Assembly (NCBI GenBank): GCA_963675955.2
Contig: CAXXVR010000002.1
Location: 992,001 to 1,056,000, forward strand
DNA length: 64,000 nucleotides
Reading direction: 5' to 3'
Origin: Desulfocicer sp963675955
GTDB lineage: Bacteria > Desulfobacterota > Desulfobacteria > Desulfobacterales > Desulfobacteraceae
Positions 9,094 to 17,251 of the stretch are shown here, one piece after another. Within the stretch, counting starts at the first letter, position 1. Each line of letters opens with the position of its first letter. Under the pieces are notes generated by a model that had not been told where the DNA came from, ran no database searches, and saw only the letters and a list, made by a program, of their open reading frames with translations. Position numbers and translations under genes: made by a program.

Positions 9094-11376
9094 ATGACTA
9101 TCCTGATGTTTCCAGGGCAGGGTTCCCAGTTTAAAGGTATGGGCAGAGCACTGCTCGATAAATTTCCGGATTTGACGGCCCGGGCTTCAGACATTCTGGG
9201 CTATGATGTTCGGGAACTGTGCCTGGAAGATCCTGAGAAGAAACTTGGTCTTACCCAATATACTCAACCCGCCATTTTCCTGCTCAATGCCCTGGGCTGG
9301 TACGATATCCGGGAGCAGATGGACGGGGGATCTTCGCCCCGCTTTTCCCTGGGCCACAGCCTGGGGGAGTACAATGCTCTTTTGGCGGCAGATGTCTTTG
9401 ATTTTCAAGATGGTCTCAAGCTGGTGCAGGAACGGGGTCGGCTCATGGGTGAAATCCAGGGTGGGGGGATGGCCGCAGTCATGTCTATTTCACCGAAAAA
9501 GATCCGGGAGGTGCTGGCAGAACAGCAACTTGCAGATGTGGACCTGGCCAATTTCAATACTCCTTCCCAGACCGTGATTGCCGGGCCTTCAGGTGTAATG
9601 GAAAGGGCGGCAAAAGCCCTCATGGCTGCAGGTGCCCGGTTCATTCCCCTTAAGGTAAGCGCTCCTTTTCATTCCAGGTATATGACTAAGACCTCGGTGG
9701 CTTTTGGGCATTTTCTTAAGGATTTTACCTTCCGGTCCCCTAGCTTCCCGGTGATCTCTAATGCTACGGCCCGCCCCTACGGATCAGATGAGGTTTCAGA
9801 TCTGCTGGTACGGCAGATCGCCGGTCCGGTGAAATGGGAGGAAAGCATCAGGTATCTCATGGCTGTGGACCCCGATTCGGAATTCAGGGAGGTGAACGCC
9901 AACATCCTGACCCGGATGGTATCGGACATTCAAAAAAATTGTACCCCGCTGCTGATTAGAGATATAAAATCTCATGAACCTATTTTTGAAGGGCAGGGGC
10001 CTGACGGGCTTGAAGCTGTTCCGGTGGCGGGCAGGATTGTGGGAAATCCTGGATTCTGTAAGCGTTATGGTCTTCGTCACCCCTATGTGGCCGGGGCCAT
10101 GTATCGGGGCATCGGTTCAAAGGAGATGGCTGTGGCAATGGCCCGGGCAGGCATGATCTCCTATCTCGGCATTGGGGGCCTGCCCCTGAAACGTGTTGAG
10201 AAGGACATACAGTGGCTGGGAAAAAGGTTGGGGAAAGATCTGCCATGGGGTGCGAATCTTTTATACAATTCTGAGATGCCGCAATTGGAAGAGGGTACCG
10301 TTGATCTTTACCTTAAATACGGGGTTCGTTATGTGGAGGCATCCGCCTATACCCGGATTTCCCCGGCCTTGGTACGCTACCGCCTTCGCGGTTTGAAACG
10401 GGATGACCAGGGCAGGGTGGTCTGCACTCATCATGTGCTTGGTAAATGTTCCAGGCCGGAGATGGCAGAACATTTCCTGAGTCCGGCACCGGATCGGGTG
10501 GTACAGCGTCTGCTGGACAGAGGTGAGATTACCGGGGAACAGGCGGAAATGGCCAGAAAGGTACCTGTGGCTTCGGAAATTTGTGTGGAAGCTGATTCTG
10601 CCGGGCATACGGACATGGGAATTCCCACGGTGCTTCTACCGGCCATGAAAATACTCAAAGATCGGATGACTGCCCTGTATAAATACAGAGAGCCTGTTTA
10701 CCTGGGGCTTGGTGGAGGTATCGGTACTCCTGAGTCTGCCATGGTTGCCTTTTTTATGGGTGCGGACTTTATCCTCACCGGTTCCATCAATCAGTGTACT
10801 GTGGAGTCGGGGTGCTCCGGGGTGGTGAAGGGCATGCTTCAGGATATCAATATTCAGGATACGGATTATGCACCGGCCGGGGATGGTTTTGAAATAGGGT
10901 CCAAGGTCCAGGTGCTGCGGCGGGGGGTGTTTTTCCCGGCCCGGGCCAAAAAACTTTTTCAGATTTATAGCCAGTTTGACAGCCTGGAGGATATTCCTAA
11001 AGAAACAGCTCGCCAGATCCAGGATCGTTACTTCAGGAGACGCTTTGAGGATATCTGGCATGAGCGAAAAGCCCAGCTTGAATCACAGGGCAGGGAAGGG
11101 CTTATTTCAAAGATCGAGGCCAATCCCAAACAGAAAATGGCCGCTGTGTTCCGCTGGTATTTCCGCTGGTCTGCGGATCTGGCACTGGCTGGAGACCTGG
11201 ACCATACCGTGGATTTTCAGGTGCATACTGGCCCGGCTTTGGGGGCGTTTAACCAGTGGGTGCAGGGTACGGATCTGGAATCCTGGCAAAACCGCCATGT
11301 GGATCTGATCGCCCTGAAACTGCTGGATGAGACCGAAGCGATGCTGAAGATGAAGATGAAGACGTTTTCTGGTTAA
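9094..11376 (+). CDS. Trans-acting malonyl acyltransferase fused to enoylreductase (PksE-like AT-ER)
   Basis: A 760-residue two-domain protein. Residues 1-~285 are a malonyl-CoA:ACP acyltransferase with GQGSQ near the start, the nucleophile elbow GHSLGEYNAL and the catalytic-His region SAPFHSRYM. Residues ~310-760 are a PfaD-like FMN-dependent enoylreductase of the nitronate monooxygenase fold, with GIGGLPL and EADSAGHTD motifs. It presumably loads malonyl units on all ACPs of the AT-less PKS modules, and the ER half may reduce enoyl-ACPs in trans. AT-ER fusions of this kind occur in bacillaene-type trans-AT clusters. The start at 9094 has GGGGAGAAAGAG upstream and gives the family N-terminus (MTILMFPGQG); the in-frame codon at 9031 lies inside the terminator. 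It sits ~9 kb from the PKS genes, separated by accessory genes and an insertion sequence. Confidence 0.93.
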   Translation: MTILMFPGQGSQFKGMGRALLDKFPDLTARASDILGYDVRELCLEDPEKKLGLTQYTQPAIFLLNALGWYDIREQMDGGSSPRFSLGHSLGEYNALLAADVFDFQDGLKLVQERGRLMGEIQGGGMAAVMSISPKKIREVLAEQQLADVDLANFNTPSQTVIAGPSGVMERAAKALMAAGARFIPLKVSAPFHSRYMTKTSVAFGHFLKDFTFRSPSFPVISNATARPYGSDEVSDLLVRQIAGPVKWEESIRYLMAVDPDSEFREVNANILTRMVSDIQKNCTPLLIRDIKSHEPIFEGQGPDGLEAVPVAGRIVGNPGFCKRYGLRHPYVAGAMYRGIGSKEMAVAMARAGMISYLGIGGLPLKRVEKDIQWLGKRLGKDLPWGANLLYNSEMPQLEEGTVDLYLKYGVRYVEASAYTRISPALVRYRLRGLKRDDQGRVVCTHHVLGKCSRPEMAEHFLSPAPDRVVQRLLDRGEITGEQAEMARKVPVASEICVEADSAGHTDMGIPTVLLPAMKILKDRMTALYKYREPVYLGLGGGIGTPESAMVAFFMGADFILTGSINQCTVESGCSGVVKGMLQDINIQDTDYAPAGDGFEIGSKVQVLRRGVFFPARAKKLFQIYSQFDSLEDIPKETARQIQDRYFRRRFEDIWHERKAQLESQGREGLISKIEANPKQKMAAVFRWYFRWSADLALAGDLDHTVDFQVHTGPALGAFNQWVQGTDLESWQNRHVDLIALKLLDETEAMLKMKMKTFSG

Positions 11377-11543
11377 AGTATCTTGGGGCCTGGTAAAATG
11401 CGGAACATCCCCCTTCGAGGTGTGATCCATATTCTGCCCAATTCTGCTTTTTTTAAAGATATTGGAAATCTATTATAAAGAATACTGATATAAGAGATAT
11501 TGAAATTTTTGAAACAATATAGAATAACCCAAGAGGAAAACCT

Positions 11544-12665
11544 ATGAAAATCAAGGTACTCCTGATAGTATTAACTGTTTTGATCTTACAGCCGTCTTCC
11601 CGACCCTTGGCCAAGAGGCTGGCAGATACACCTAAGAAGATACTGGCTATTCAGAATCAGACTTTTGCCCCTTACGAACGTTCATTCCAAGGATTTAAAA
11701 AGGGTCTTGAAGACGGTGACTACCCGGAGAAGATAGAGGTGGAGCGTTTCAACGCCCAAAATAATCTCAAGGTGCTGAAAATGAAGATCCTTGAGGTCAA
11801 AGAGAGAAAAGAATTTGATTTGATTTTCACACTGGGGACACGGGCCACGCAGGCGGCCTTGGCGGAGATTGATGAAATTCCCATAGTATTCACGGATTTG
11901 GCCGCTCCAGAATACTCAGGTATCATTAAGGACTGGAAAAGTTCAGGTTCCAATTTTACCGGTGTTGAAACTCCAAAGTTTCTCAGCAAAGGGATCAATA
12001 TGCTTCATCAGCTGACCTCATTTAAAAAGGTCGGAATGTTTTATCTTAAGGGTTCCCCCAGCCATGAGGGTGCAGTCATGCAGATGAAGCTGGTTTCAAA
12101 AAATTTGGGCACGGAATTTATCTACGATGGTTTTTCCTTGAAGAACAGGAATGATGAAAACATTCCAGAAAAGGAGGTCCGGCAACTGATATCGGAAAAA
12201 CTCGATAAACTTCTTCCCCATGTGGATGTGTTTTTCGTGCAGCCATCCAAGACCTTTGTGGATCACTTTGATCTGTTTTTATCCGGATTTAAAAAATACG
12301 GCGTACTCAGCGCAGGAGACCCCATTTATATAAAAAGGGGGATTGTTCTGGGGCTGGACCGAAATAAATTTTTATTTGGGAAACAATGTGCAGAATATGC
12401 ATTAAAAATCTTCAGAGGTACACCACCGGCACAACTACCCATGGATGTGGGGCGACATTTTTCGATTTCCTTTAACCTTAAAGCTGCAGCAGTGGTCGGA
12501 TTTACTCCGCCCTTGAATCTTCTCGGTGCGGTAGATGCCATTCATCAGGATTTTAAAGAGGTCAAAAGGAAAAGACAAATCAGTCGTTTTGAGCATCTTT
12601 CAAAATTATTTTACACTTTTTTAGACCAGTCTCCATTTGCAGGGTTTTTCTCCAAAAGACTGTAA
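11544..12665 (+). CDS. ABC-type substrate-binding protein-like (PF04392-type)
   Basis: A 373-residue exported protein with a hydrophobic signal segment (KVLLIVLTVLILQ) and the two-lobed periplasmic-binding fold of the uncharacterised ABC substrate-binding (TrpX-like) group. Visible marks are the first-lobe strand KILAIQNQT, the conserved segment DLIFTLGTRATQAAL, then IPIVFTDLAAPEYSG and a second lobe beginning KVGMFYLKGSPSHEGAV. No permease or ATPase gene is adjacent, so it is either an orphan binding protein or part of a sensing system. The start has GAGGAAAACCT before it. A link to the PKS/NRPS pathway is not supported. The insertion sequence begins 164 bp downstream. Confidence 0.75.
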   Translation: MKIKVLLIVLTVLILQPSSRPLAKRLADTPKKILAIQNQTFAPYERSFQGFKKGLEDGDYPEKIEVERFNAQNNLKVLKMKILEVKERKEFDLIFTLGTRATQAALAEIDEIPIVFTDLAAPEYSGIIKDWKSSGSNFTGVETPKFLSKGINMLHQLTSFKKVGMFYLKGSPSHEGAVMQMKLVSKNLGTEFIYDGFSLKNRNDENIPEKEVRQLISEKLDKLLPHVDVFFVQPSKTFVDHFDLFLSGFKKYGVLSAGDPIYIKRGIVLGLDRNKFLFGKQCAEYALKIFRGTPPAQLPMDVGRHFSISFNLKAAAVVGFTPPLNLLGAVDAIHQDFKEVKRKRQISRFEHLSKLFYTFLDQSPFAGFFSKRL

Positions 12666-12819
12666 AATACTTTCGGAGCCATTCAAGGTTGCCCTGTTTT
12701 TATTTCTGATTCTAATTTTTTACAGGGATATCTGGTTAGTTTTTTTTAATAAATCAAGTTTTTATGGTCTTTCTAAAAGAAAAGAGCCTGCCCTGTCACC
12801 TTTGAATAGGAATAGATCT

Positions 12820-12828
12820 ATTTGGGGT
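12820..12828. repeat. Target-site duplication, left copy (ATTTGGGGT)
   Basis: The 9-bp direct repeat ATTTGGGGT borders the left inverted repeat and is repeated exactly at 14134-14142 on the right. This shows a clean transposition event. Nine base pairs is within the range made by IS4-family elements. Confidence 0.9.
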
Positions 12829-12848
12829 CAGTGATGTCCGGTTAGGTT
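12829..12848 (+). repeat. IS left terminal inverted repeat
   Basis: CAGTGATGTCCGGTTAGGTT is the exact reverse complement of 14114-14133, with 20 of 20 positions matching. Confidence 0.95.
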
Positions 12849-12956
12849 CTTGCATGTTAAAAAAACAATATAAAACACTTGATTTATTAATAAATGAGAG
12901 CTAATTAAGCATTGCACTTATCTTGTTATAATTGATTTTATAACAAGGAGAAGTTA

Positions 12957-14120
12957 ATGCCCATAGCCCAATGCAAAAAACAAAAGATCAAATTTGATGC
13001 TGAATCCTTTATACAATATCTGCTGCCTTTACAAAAAATTCTGCTCACTACCCCTGCGCTTAATTCAAGGGGGTATCGGCCATTGAAAATGACGTTTGAA
13101 GACCAACTCAATGCTTTATTATTCTATCACCTTCAAGAGCATGAGTCTGCAAGAGATCTTGTCCAGTGCATGAAAGAAGATGATTTTGCCAAAAACAACA
13201 TAGCGCCTGATGGTGGTATCAGTCTCAGCAGTTTTTGTGAAGCCATTAATGATCGAGGACTCGAACAACTTCAATATGTCTTTGAGGAACTTTGTAAAAA
13301 AGCCCACAAGGTTTTGCCAGCCCAATATTCAGATCTTGGTGATCTTGTATCCATTGACGGATCATTGATAAATGCTGTCCTTACAATGTATTGGGCAGAT
13401 TACAGGAAAGGCTCAAAAAAAGCCAAGGGTCATTTTGGTTTTGATGTTAACCGCCAAATCCCGCTGAAAGTCTATCTCACAGATGGCAATGGTGCAGAGC
13501 GCCCGTTTGTAAGCTCCATACTCACAAAGGGGCAGACTGGGATAATGGATCGAGGGTACCAATCCCATAAAGATTTTGATTTGCTACAGGCTGAGGGAAA
13601 ACATTTTGTATGCCGAATCAAAATCAAAACTACGCGAACTATCATCAAACAGAACCTTGTGCCGGAGGACACTCATATTTTTTATGATGCAGAAGTCCTT
13701 CTTGGAACTCCGGGGGTAAATCAATCAGAGACACCAGTCCGAGTCGTTGGATATAAGATTGCAGACTCAACATTTTACGTGGCAACTGATCGACATGATC
13801 TGACTGCCGAGCAAGTAGCAAAAATCTACAAGCTCAGGTGGGACATTGAATCCTTTTTCAAATGGTGGAAAAAACATCTCAAAGTGTATCATTTGATTGC
13901 TCGCAGCGAGTATGGGGTAATGGTACAAATCCTTGGTGGGCTTATTTCATATCTACTCATGGCCATATATTGTCATGAGAACTTCAATGAAAAAGTTTCT
14001 ATCAGAAGAATCCGTCAACTGAGAAATGATATACAAAATGAACTCAGATCCCCTTTATTAGGCAATCAAGGTGTTAAAAAAAGAACCAGAAAAAAGAAAA
14101 AGAAGTCTGCAAAAACCTAA
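12957..14120 (+). CDS. IS4-family transposase
   Basis: A 387-residue DDE transposase. The catalytic triad is visible: Asp134 in SIDGSL, Asp198 in MDRGYQ and Glu298 in the signature YKLRWDIESFFKWWK. That signature fits the Y-2-R-3-E-6-K motif of the IS4 family. The N-terminal ~100 residues are the DNA-binding part (FEDQLNALLFYHLQEHESARDL), and the C-terminus ends in a Lys/Arg-rich tail. A strong ribosome site (AAGGAG) precedes the ATG. The frame is full length with no stop or shift, so the enzyme is likely functional. Confidence 0.95.
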   Translation: MPIAQCKKQKIKFDAESFIQYLLPLQKILLTTPALNSRGYRPLKMTFEDQLNALLFYHLQEHESARDLVQCMKEDDFAKNNIAPDGGISLSSFCEAINDRGLEQLQYVFEELCKKAHKVLPAQYSDLGDLVSIDGSLINAVLTMYWADYRKGSKKAKGHFGFDVNRQIPLKVYLTDGNGAERPFVSSILTKGQTGIMDRGYQSHKDFDLLQAEGKHFVCRIKIKTTRTIIKQNLVPEDTHIFYDAEVLLGTPGVNQSETPVRVVGYKIADSTFYVATDRHDLTAEQVAKIYKLRWDIESFFKWWKKHLKVYHLIARSEYGVMVQILGGLISYLLMAIYCHENFNEKVSIRRIRQLRNDIQNELRSPLLGNQGVKKRTRKKKKKSAKT

Positions 14121-14133
14121 CCGGACATCACTG
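14114..14133 (-). repeat. IS right terminal inverted repeat
   Basis: This is the exact inverse of 12829-12848. It overlaps the last codons and the stop of the transposase gene. Confidence 0.95.
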
Positions 14134-14142
14134 ATTTGGGGT
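14134..14142. repeat. Target-site duplication, right copy (ATTTGGGGT)
   Basis: Exact copy of 12820-12828, directly next to the right terminal repeat. Confidence 0.9.
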
Positions 14143-14310
14143 TGTTATTACTATTTTTTTTTGATAGAGATGTTGTTAAGTTTGTGGGGCTTTTTTTAGA
14201 AGGGGGTAAAGACCATAATGGCCATGATCCGCAATAATTGATGTCCCTCTCTTTGGCCGAACGATTCAGGTTTGAGCAGGGCTTTATTGCATCTGAAAAT
14301 AGGGGCTATG

Positions 14311-14793
14311 ATGATATTGCGTTTTCATTCGAAAATAAACTGGAAGATGACGGCAGTGTTCTTGGCGGCAGCAATCCTTTTATTGGCAATCATGAACCCC
14401 TTTCAAAAGAAAAATTCCGCCTGGGATTTCTACCGACAGATGGTGACGGGCTACGAAGCAATTCAAAAAGTTGAATTATCTGAACTTGAAACGGAGCTTA
14501 AGGCAGTGGTAAAGAGACGAAACGATTGTTATGGAAATTTGTCAAATTTTTCATCGCGCCTGACAGTATGCAGAAAGCACTATTTATCCGATATCCTTGC
14601 ATTGGCTCGAAAAAATATCAAATCCTCCCCCAGCCTGGGTAAATTTATGCTTTGTGTTCGGGAGTGCCCTCTGGTTTACGCCATGTGTGAAGGGGCGGGA
14701 TTGAACGAGGGAGATATCGACTTGGAGTGTACCGTGGAGGAAATCCAATGTATTGAATCATGCCTGGACAAATACTGGCGAGGAACTGACTGA
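14311..14793 (+). CDS. Hypothetical membrane-anchored Cys-containing protein
   Basis: About 160 residues, not recognised. An N-terminal hydrophobic helix (TAVFLAAAILLLAIM, roughly residues 13-27) should anchor or export it. The rest is a helical domain with seven Cys residues, including CVRECPLVYAMC and IQCIESC, which could form disulfides in the periplasm. The frame is also open upstream to a TTG at 14272 and an ATG at 14308. I chose 14311 because GGGG lies at a workable distance before it. It starts 178 bp after the insertion sequence, which may have separated it from its original upstream region. No function can be given. Confidence 0.5.
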   Translation: MILRFHSKINWKMTAVFLAAAILLLAIMNPFQKKNSAWDFYRQMVTGYEAIQKVELSELETELKAVVKRRNDCYGNLSNFSSRLTVCRKHYLSDILALARKNIKSSPSLGKFMLCVRECPLVYAMCEGAGLNEGDIDLECTVEEIQCIESCLDKYWRGTD

Positions 14794-14893
14794 ATTAAAC
14801 ATAAACAGGGCTTGGTCATAAAATTGAACACTTCGGGAAGGGGTCAGGCTTGTCTGCCAGGATATTTTCTATATTTTCTAAAAGGTTGTGTAG

Positions 14894-15943
14894 ATGAGGA
14901 TTAAGCAATTTGTCAGAAGAAATATTGGACAGCTAATTACTGCCCTTCTGATTTTGTTGGTCTTCTTGTTGTTCTTCTGGGATATGATATTCGTTACCAT
15001 TTATCCTGGTCAGGTGGGGGTCCTTTTCAGGCGCGTTTTCCAGAAAGGTACAGTTATTGAAAAAGCGTACCCTGAGGGTCTGAATATTATCTGGCCGTGG
15101 AATGAAATGTATATCTACAACACCCGAATCCAGGAGAAAAAGCAGGTGGTTAACGTTCTGAGTCAGAACGGTCTCACCATTCAGATAAATGTTTCCGTGC
15201 GCTATTACCTGGACAAGGAAAAAGTGCCACTTCTTCATCAGCAGGTCGGTCCGGATTACGAACGGAAGATCATTATTCCATCAACCATCTCCTCGGTCAG
15301 GGAGGTGGTGGGAGAATACCTCCCCGAACAACTCTACACAACGCAACGTTATGTGATTCAGGACCAGCTTCTCATTGAAGTAATTGAGGAAACCGGGCGT
15401 ATTCCCATTGTTTACGACGATTTAATTGTGGAAAATATTAAGTTACCTGAGCTCATCAACAGGGCCATTGAGGCGAAACTGCATCAGCAGCAGCAATATC
15501 TGGAGTACCAGTACAAGATCCAACAGGCGGAAGCCGAGATTATTCGGAAAAAAAATGAGGCCATAGGCATTCGTCAGTATCAAAATATTGTATCGGAGAG
15601 CCTTTCTCCTGATCTTTTAAAATGGAAGGGGATTATGGCCACCCTTGATCTGGCCAAGTCTTCCAACACCAAGGTCATTATAGTGGGAGGAGGAGAGGGT
15701 GGCTTGCCGATCATTTTCAATGCGGAGGGTGGCCTTAACCCATCAGCACCAGTAGCTCCGACGGGTCTGAATCATGCCCCCGAGGATTTGCAAAGCAGGA
15801 CATCAGGTCTGGTTGACTCAGTTCCGGAATCGACCCCGCCCGCCATTGATCCCCTGACTTTCTCCGCCACTGATCCGGTGAATACAGAAAAAGAACAATT
15901 GCCCGTTCTGACAGACAATGTGGACAAGCCACGTCCCGAATAA
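14894..15943 (+). CDS. SPFH/Band 7 (prohibitin-like) membrane protein
   Basis: A 349-residue protein with an N-terminal membrane helix (residues ~13-36). An SPFH domain follows, shown by IYPGQVGVLFRRV, YPEGLNIIWPW and a TQDGLTI-like segment (LSQNGLTIQINVSVRY). A coiled-coil stretch runs through RAIEAKLHQQQQYLEYQYKI and IQQAEAEIIRKKNEAIGI. The last ~70 residues are Pro/Ser-rich and look disordered. Proteins of this family form ring-shaped membrane scaffolds that control proteases and membrane order. It is followed after 48 bp by a small membrane protein gene with a GGAGG site, so the two may be co-transcribed. A link to the biosynthetic locus is not evident. Confidence 0.85.
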   Translation: MRIKQFVRRNIGQLITALLILLVFLLFFWDMIFVTIYPGQVGVLFRRVFQKGTVIEKAYPEGLNIIWPWNEMYIYNTRIQEKKQVVNVLSQNGLTIQINVSVRYYLDKEKVPLLHQQVGPDYERKIIIPSTISSVREVVGEYLPEQLYTTQRYVIQDQLLIEVIEETGRIPIVYDDLIVENIKLPELINRAIEAKLHQQQQYLEYQYKIQQAEAEIIRKKNEAIGIRQYQNIVSESLSPDLLKWKGIMATLDLAKSSNTKVIIVGGGEGGLPIIFNAEGGLNPSAPVAPTGLNHAPEDLQSRTSGLVDSVPESTPPAIDPLTFSATDPVNTEKEQLPVLTDNVDKPRPE

Positions 15944-15991
15944 GAAATATCCGGCGGTTACTAAACCGCTGGGTTGAGCGGAGGTAATCAA

Positions 15992-16171
15992 ATGCTGGGA
16001 GTACTTTTTATTGTTGTTATATTGAGCGCGCTCGTGGCCTTGATGGGAATTAACCGGAAATTAGGATTCTGGGGTTATTTTTTTGCATCAATGCTCTTAA
16101 GCCCTCTTATCGGATTTTTATTGGTGTTGGCATCGGATCCGCGGCGGCCTGGCGTGGATAATAAGGCCTGA
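15992..16171 (+). CDS. Small two-helix membrane protein
   Basis: A 59-residue protein with two hydrophobic segments: MLGVLFIVVILSALVALMG, and a second one of WGYFFASMLLSPLIGFLLV type. The start at 15992 is chosen because a clear GGAGG precedes it; the in-frame TTG at 15974 has no such site. It follows the prohibitin-like gene closely and may act with it at the membrane. It is too short to assign to a family. Length and ribosome site support a real gene. Confidence 0.6.
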   Translation: MLGVLFIVVILSALVALMGINRKLGFWGYFFASMLLSPLIGFLLVLASDPRRPGVDNKA

Positions 16172-16330
16172 CGCCGCTGCCCAAACACGTATGACGAGTG
16201 GCCCATGTTATGACCGAGCCTGAAATTACAATGGTGTGGAAGAGGCAGGGGTGAAAGGGTATTGAGTGTATTTTCTGGAAAAGTAGATTCAAAACTCAAA
16301 ACTCGAGCATTAAAAACAAAGGAGGTTCGT

Positions 16331-16876
16331 ATGGTAGTAAAGGCTGAAGAAAAAGTTAAAGAAAAAGTCGATGAGAAGATCGACGAGAAGTTTGATGAAA
16401 ATTTCGATGAGACTGATGTTGTGACAGACAATCTTGTGGAAGCCAAACGTATTATTAAAAACCGGGTGATCACATCGGTGGCCTTAGGATTGGTACCACT
16501 GCCCCTGGTAGATGTGGTGGGGCTCACCGGCATTCAGCTGGAGATGGTCTCAAAACTTGCCAGGCTCTATGATGTCCCATTTCGAAAAAATATTGGCAAA
16601 TCTCTTATCGCCAGCCTTGTTGGCGGTGTCCTTCCAGCCTCCATGATGTCCGGAACCTTTTCGCTTTTGAAGGCTGTACCCATCATCGGATGGACCACCG
16701 GTGCCGTGGCGATGGGGGGTCTTGGAGGCGCTACTACCTATGCCGTTGGCAAGGTTTTTGTTCAGCATTTTGAAGCTGGCGGGAACCTTTTGAATTTTGA
16801 TCCTGAGGCAATGAAGGAATATTTTGCCCAACAGTTCGAGGAAGGAAAAAAGGTTGCTTCAGCAGCTAAAAGGTAG
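16331..16876 (+). CDS. DUF697-like membrane-associated protein
   Basis: A 181-residue protein. The first ~40 residues are highly charged (repeated KEKVDEK and DEKFDEN patterns), probably a coiled or disordered segment. The rest has the glycine-rich hydrophobic helices of the DUF697 group: IITSVALGLVPLPLVDVVGL-like text, LIASLVGGVLPASM and AVPIIGWTTGAVAMGG. These helices are often linked to GTPases or YcjF-type proteins. GGAGG lies directly upstream of the ATG at 16331, which decides the start over 16262. An intrinsic terminator follows. The exact role is unknown. Confidence 0.65.
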   Translation: MVVKAEEKVKEKVDEKIDEKFDENFDETDVVTDNLVEAKRIIKNRVITSVALGLVPLPLVDVVGLTGIQLEMVSKLARLYDVPFRKNIGKSLIASLVGGVLPASMMSGTFSLLKAVPIIGWTTGAVAMGGLGGATTYAVGKVFVQHFEAGGNLLNFDPEAMKEYFAQQFEEGKKVASAAKR

Positions 16877-17251
16877 TTTCGGTGGACTTGTGTCTGAACG
16901 GCTGGCCGAAGCCTTACATCGGCCAGTCGTTTTTCTGTTTCTTTGAATTTTCAGACCAAGTCTGCAGAAAGCGGTCCCTTTGTCCTGCTGGTCTGAAGCG
17001 TGGGAACTGCAGGCAGGTTTGTCCTCAAACTGCCTGTGCTTCATTGCAATCGGTAGAGTAAACGGATTTATTACCTTTGGGTTAGAATGGCAAAGCAGAA
17101 ATCACCGTTGGTGACTTTGGTATTATGTTTTCATATAAAAAATATACATGGCAGAAAAGCCTATCATAATAGAAGTTAAAACTCCCATGATTTCAGTCTG
17201 TTGGGCGGAGTTTCATGTTAAAGTTAAAGGCTGTCTCAAGGTGAACAATAA
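16877..17251. other. Intergenic region upstream of the biosynthetic operon
   Basis: 375 bp between the DUF697-like gene and the first exporter gene. It begins with an intrinsic terminator (16898-16935). It also holds an imperfect hairpin near 17010-17040 without a T-run and a short inverted repeat TCACC-GTT-GGTGA at 17102-17114. The promoter for the exporter/PKS/NRPS operon should lie here. I see a TATTAT at 17121-17126 but no matching -35 at normal spacing. Confidence 0.55.
16898..16935 (+). terminator. Rho-independent terminator before the biosynthetic operon
   Basis: The arms ACGGCTGGCCGA (16898-16909) and TCGGCCAGTCGT (16919-16930) pair over 12 positions with one G-T pair. The loop is 9 nt, and a T-run begins at 16930. 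It isolates the downstream operon from the genes to its left. Confidence 0.85.

Larger units (their letters stand above)
12829..14133 (+). mobile_element. Complete IS4-family insertion sequence (1305 bp)
   Basis: The element is bounded by perfect 20-bp terminal inverted repeats (12829-12848 and 14114-14133) and flanked by an exact 9-bp target duplication. It carries one transposase gene reading left to right; the transposase stop codon lies inside the right terminal repeat. Intact ends, duplication and reading frame indicate a recent and possibly still active insertion. It landed between the binding-protein gene and a small hypothetical gene and does not visibly break a coding frame. Confidence 0.93.

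Noticed and set aside
12666..12828. A possible gene broken by the insertion sequence
   Set aside because: Joining the two flanks across the target duplication does not restore a convincing reading frame; the element seems to have landed between genes.
12637..12834. A 65-codon open frame overlapping the end of the binding-protein gene and the left end of the insertion sequence
   Set aside because: Its stop lies within the IS left repeat, it overlaps the upstream gene, and it has no ribosome site or family likeness.
14238..14474. A 78-codon open frame overlapping the small Cys-containing protein in another frame
   Set aside because: The overlapping frame has a better ribosome site, a membrane helix and greater length.
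15953..15968. Short hairpin GCGGTT-ACTA-AACCGC after the prohibitin-like gene
   Set aside because: There is no T-run after it, so it does not qualify as an intrinsic terminator, and no other role could be supported.
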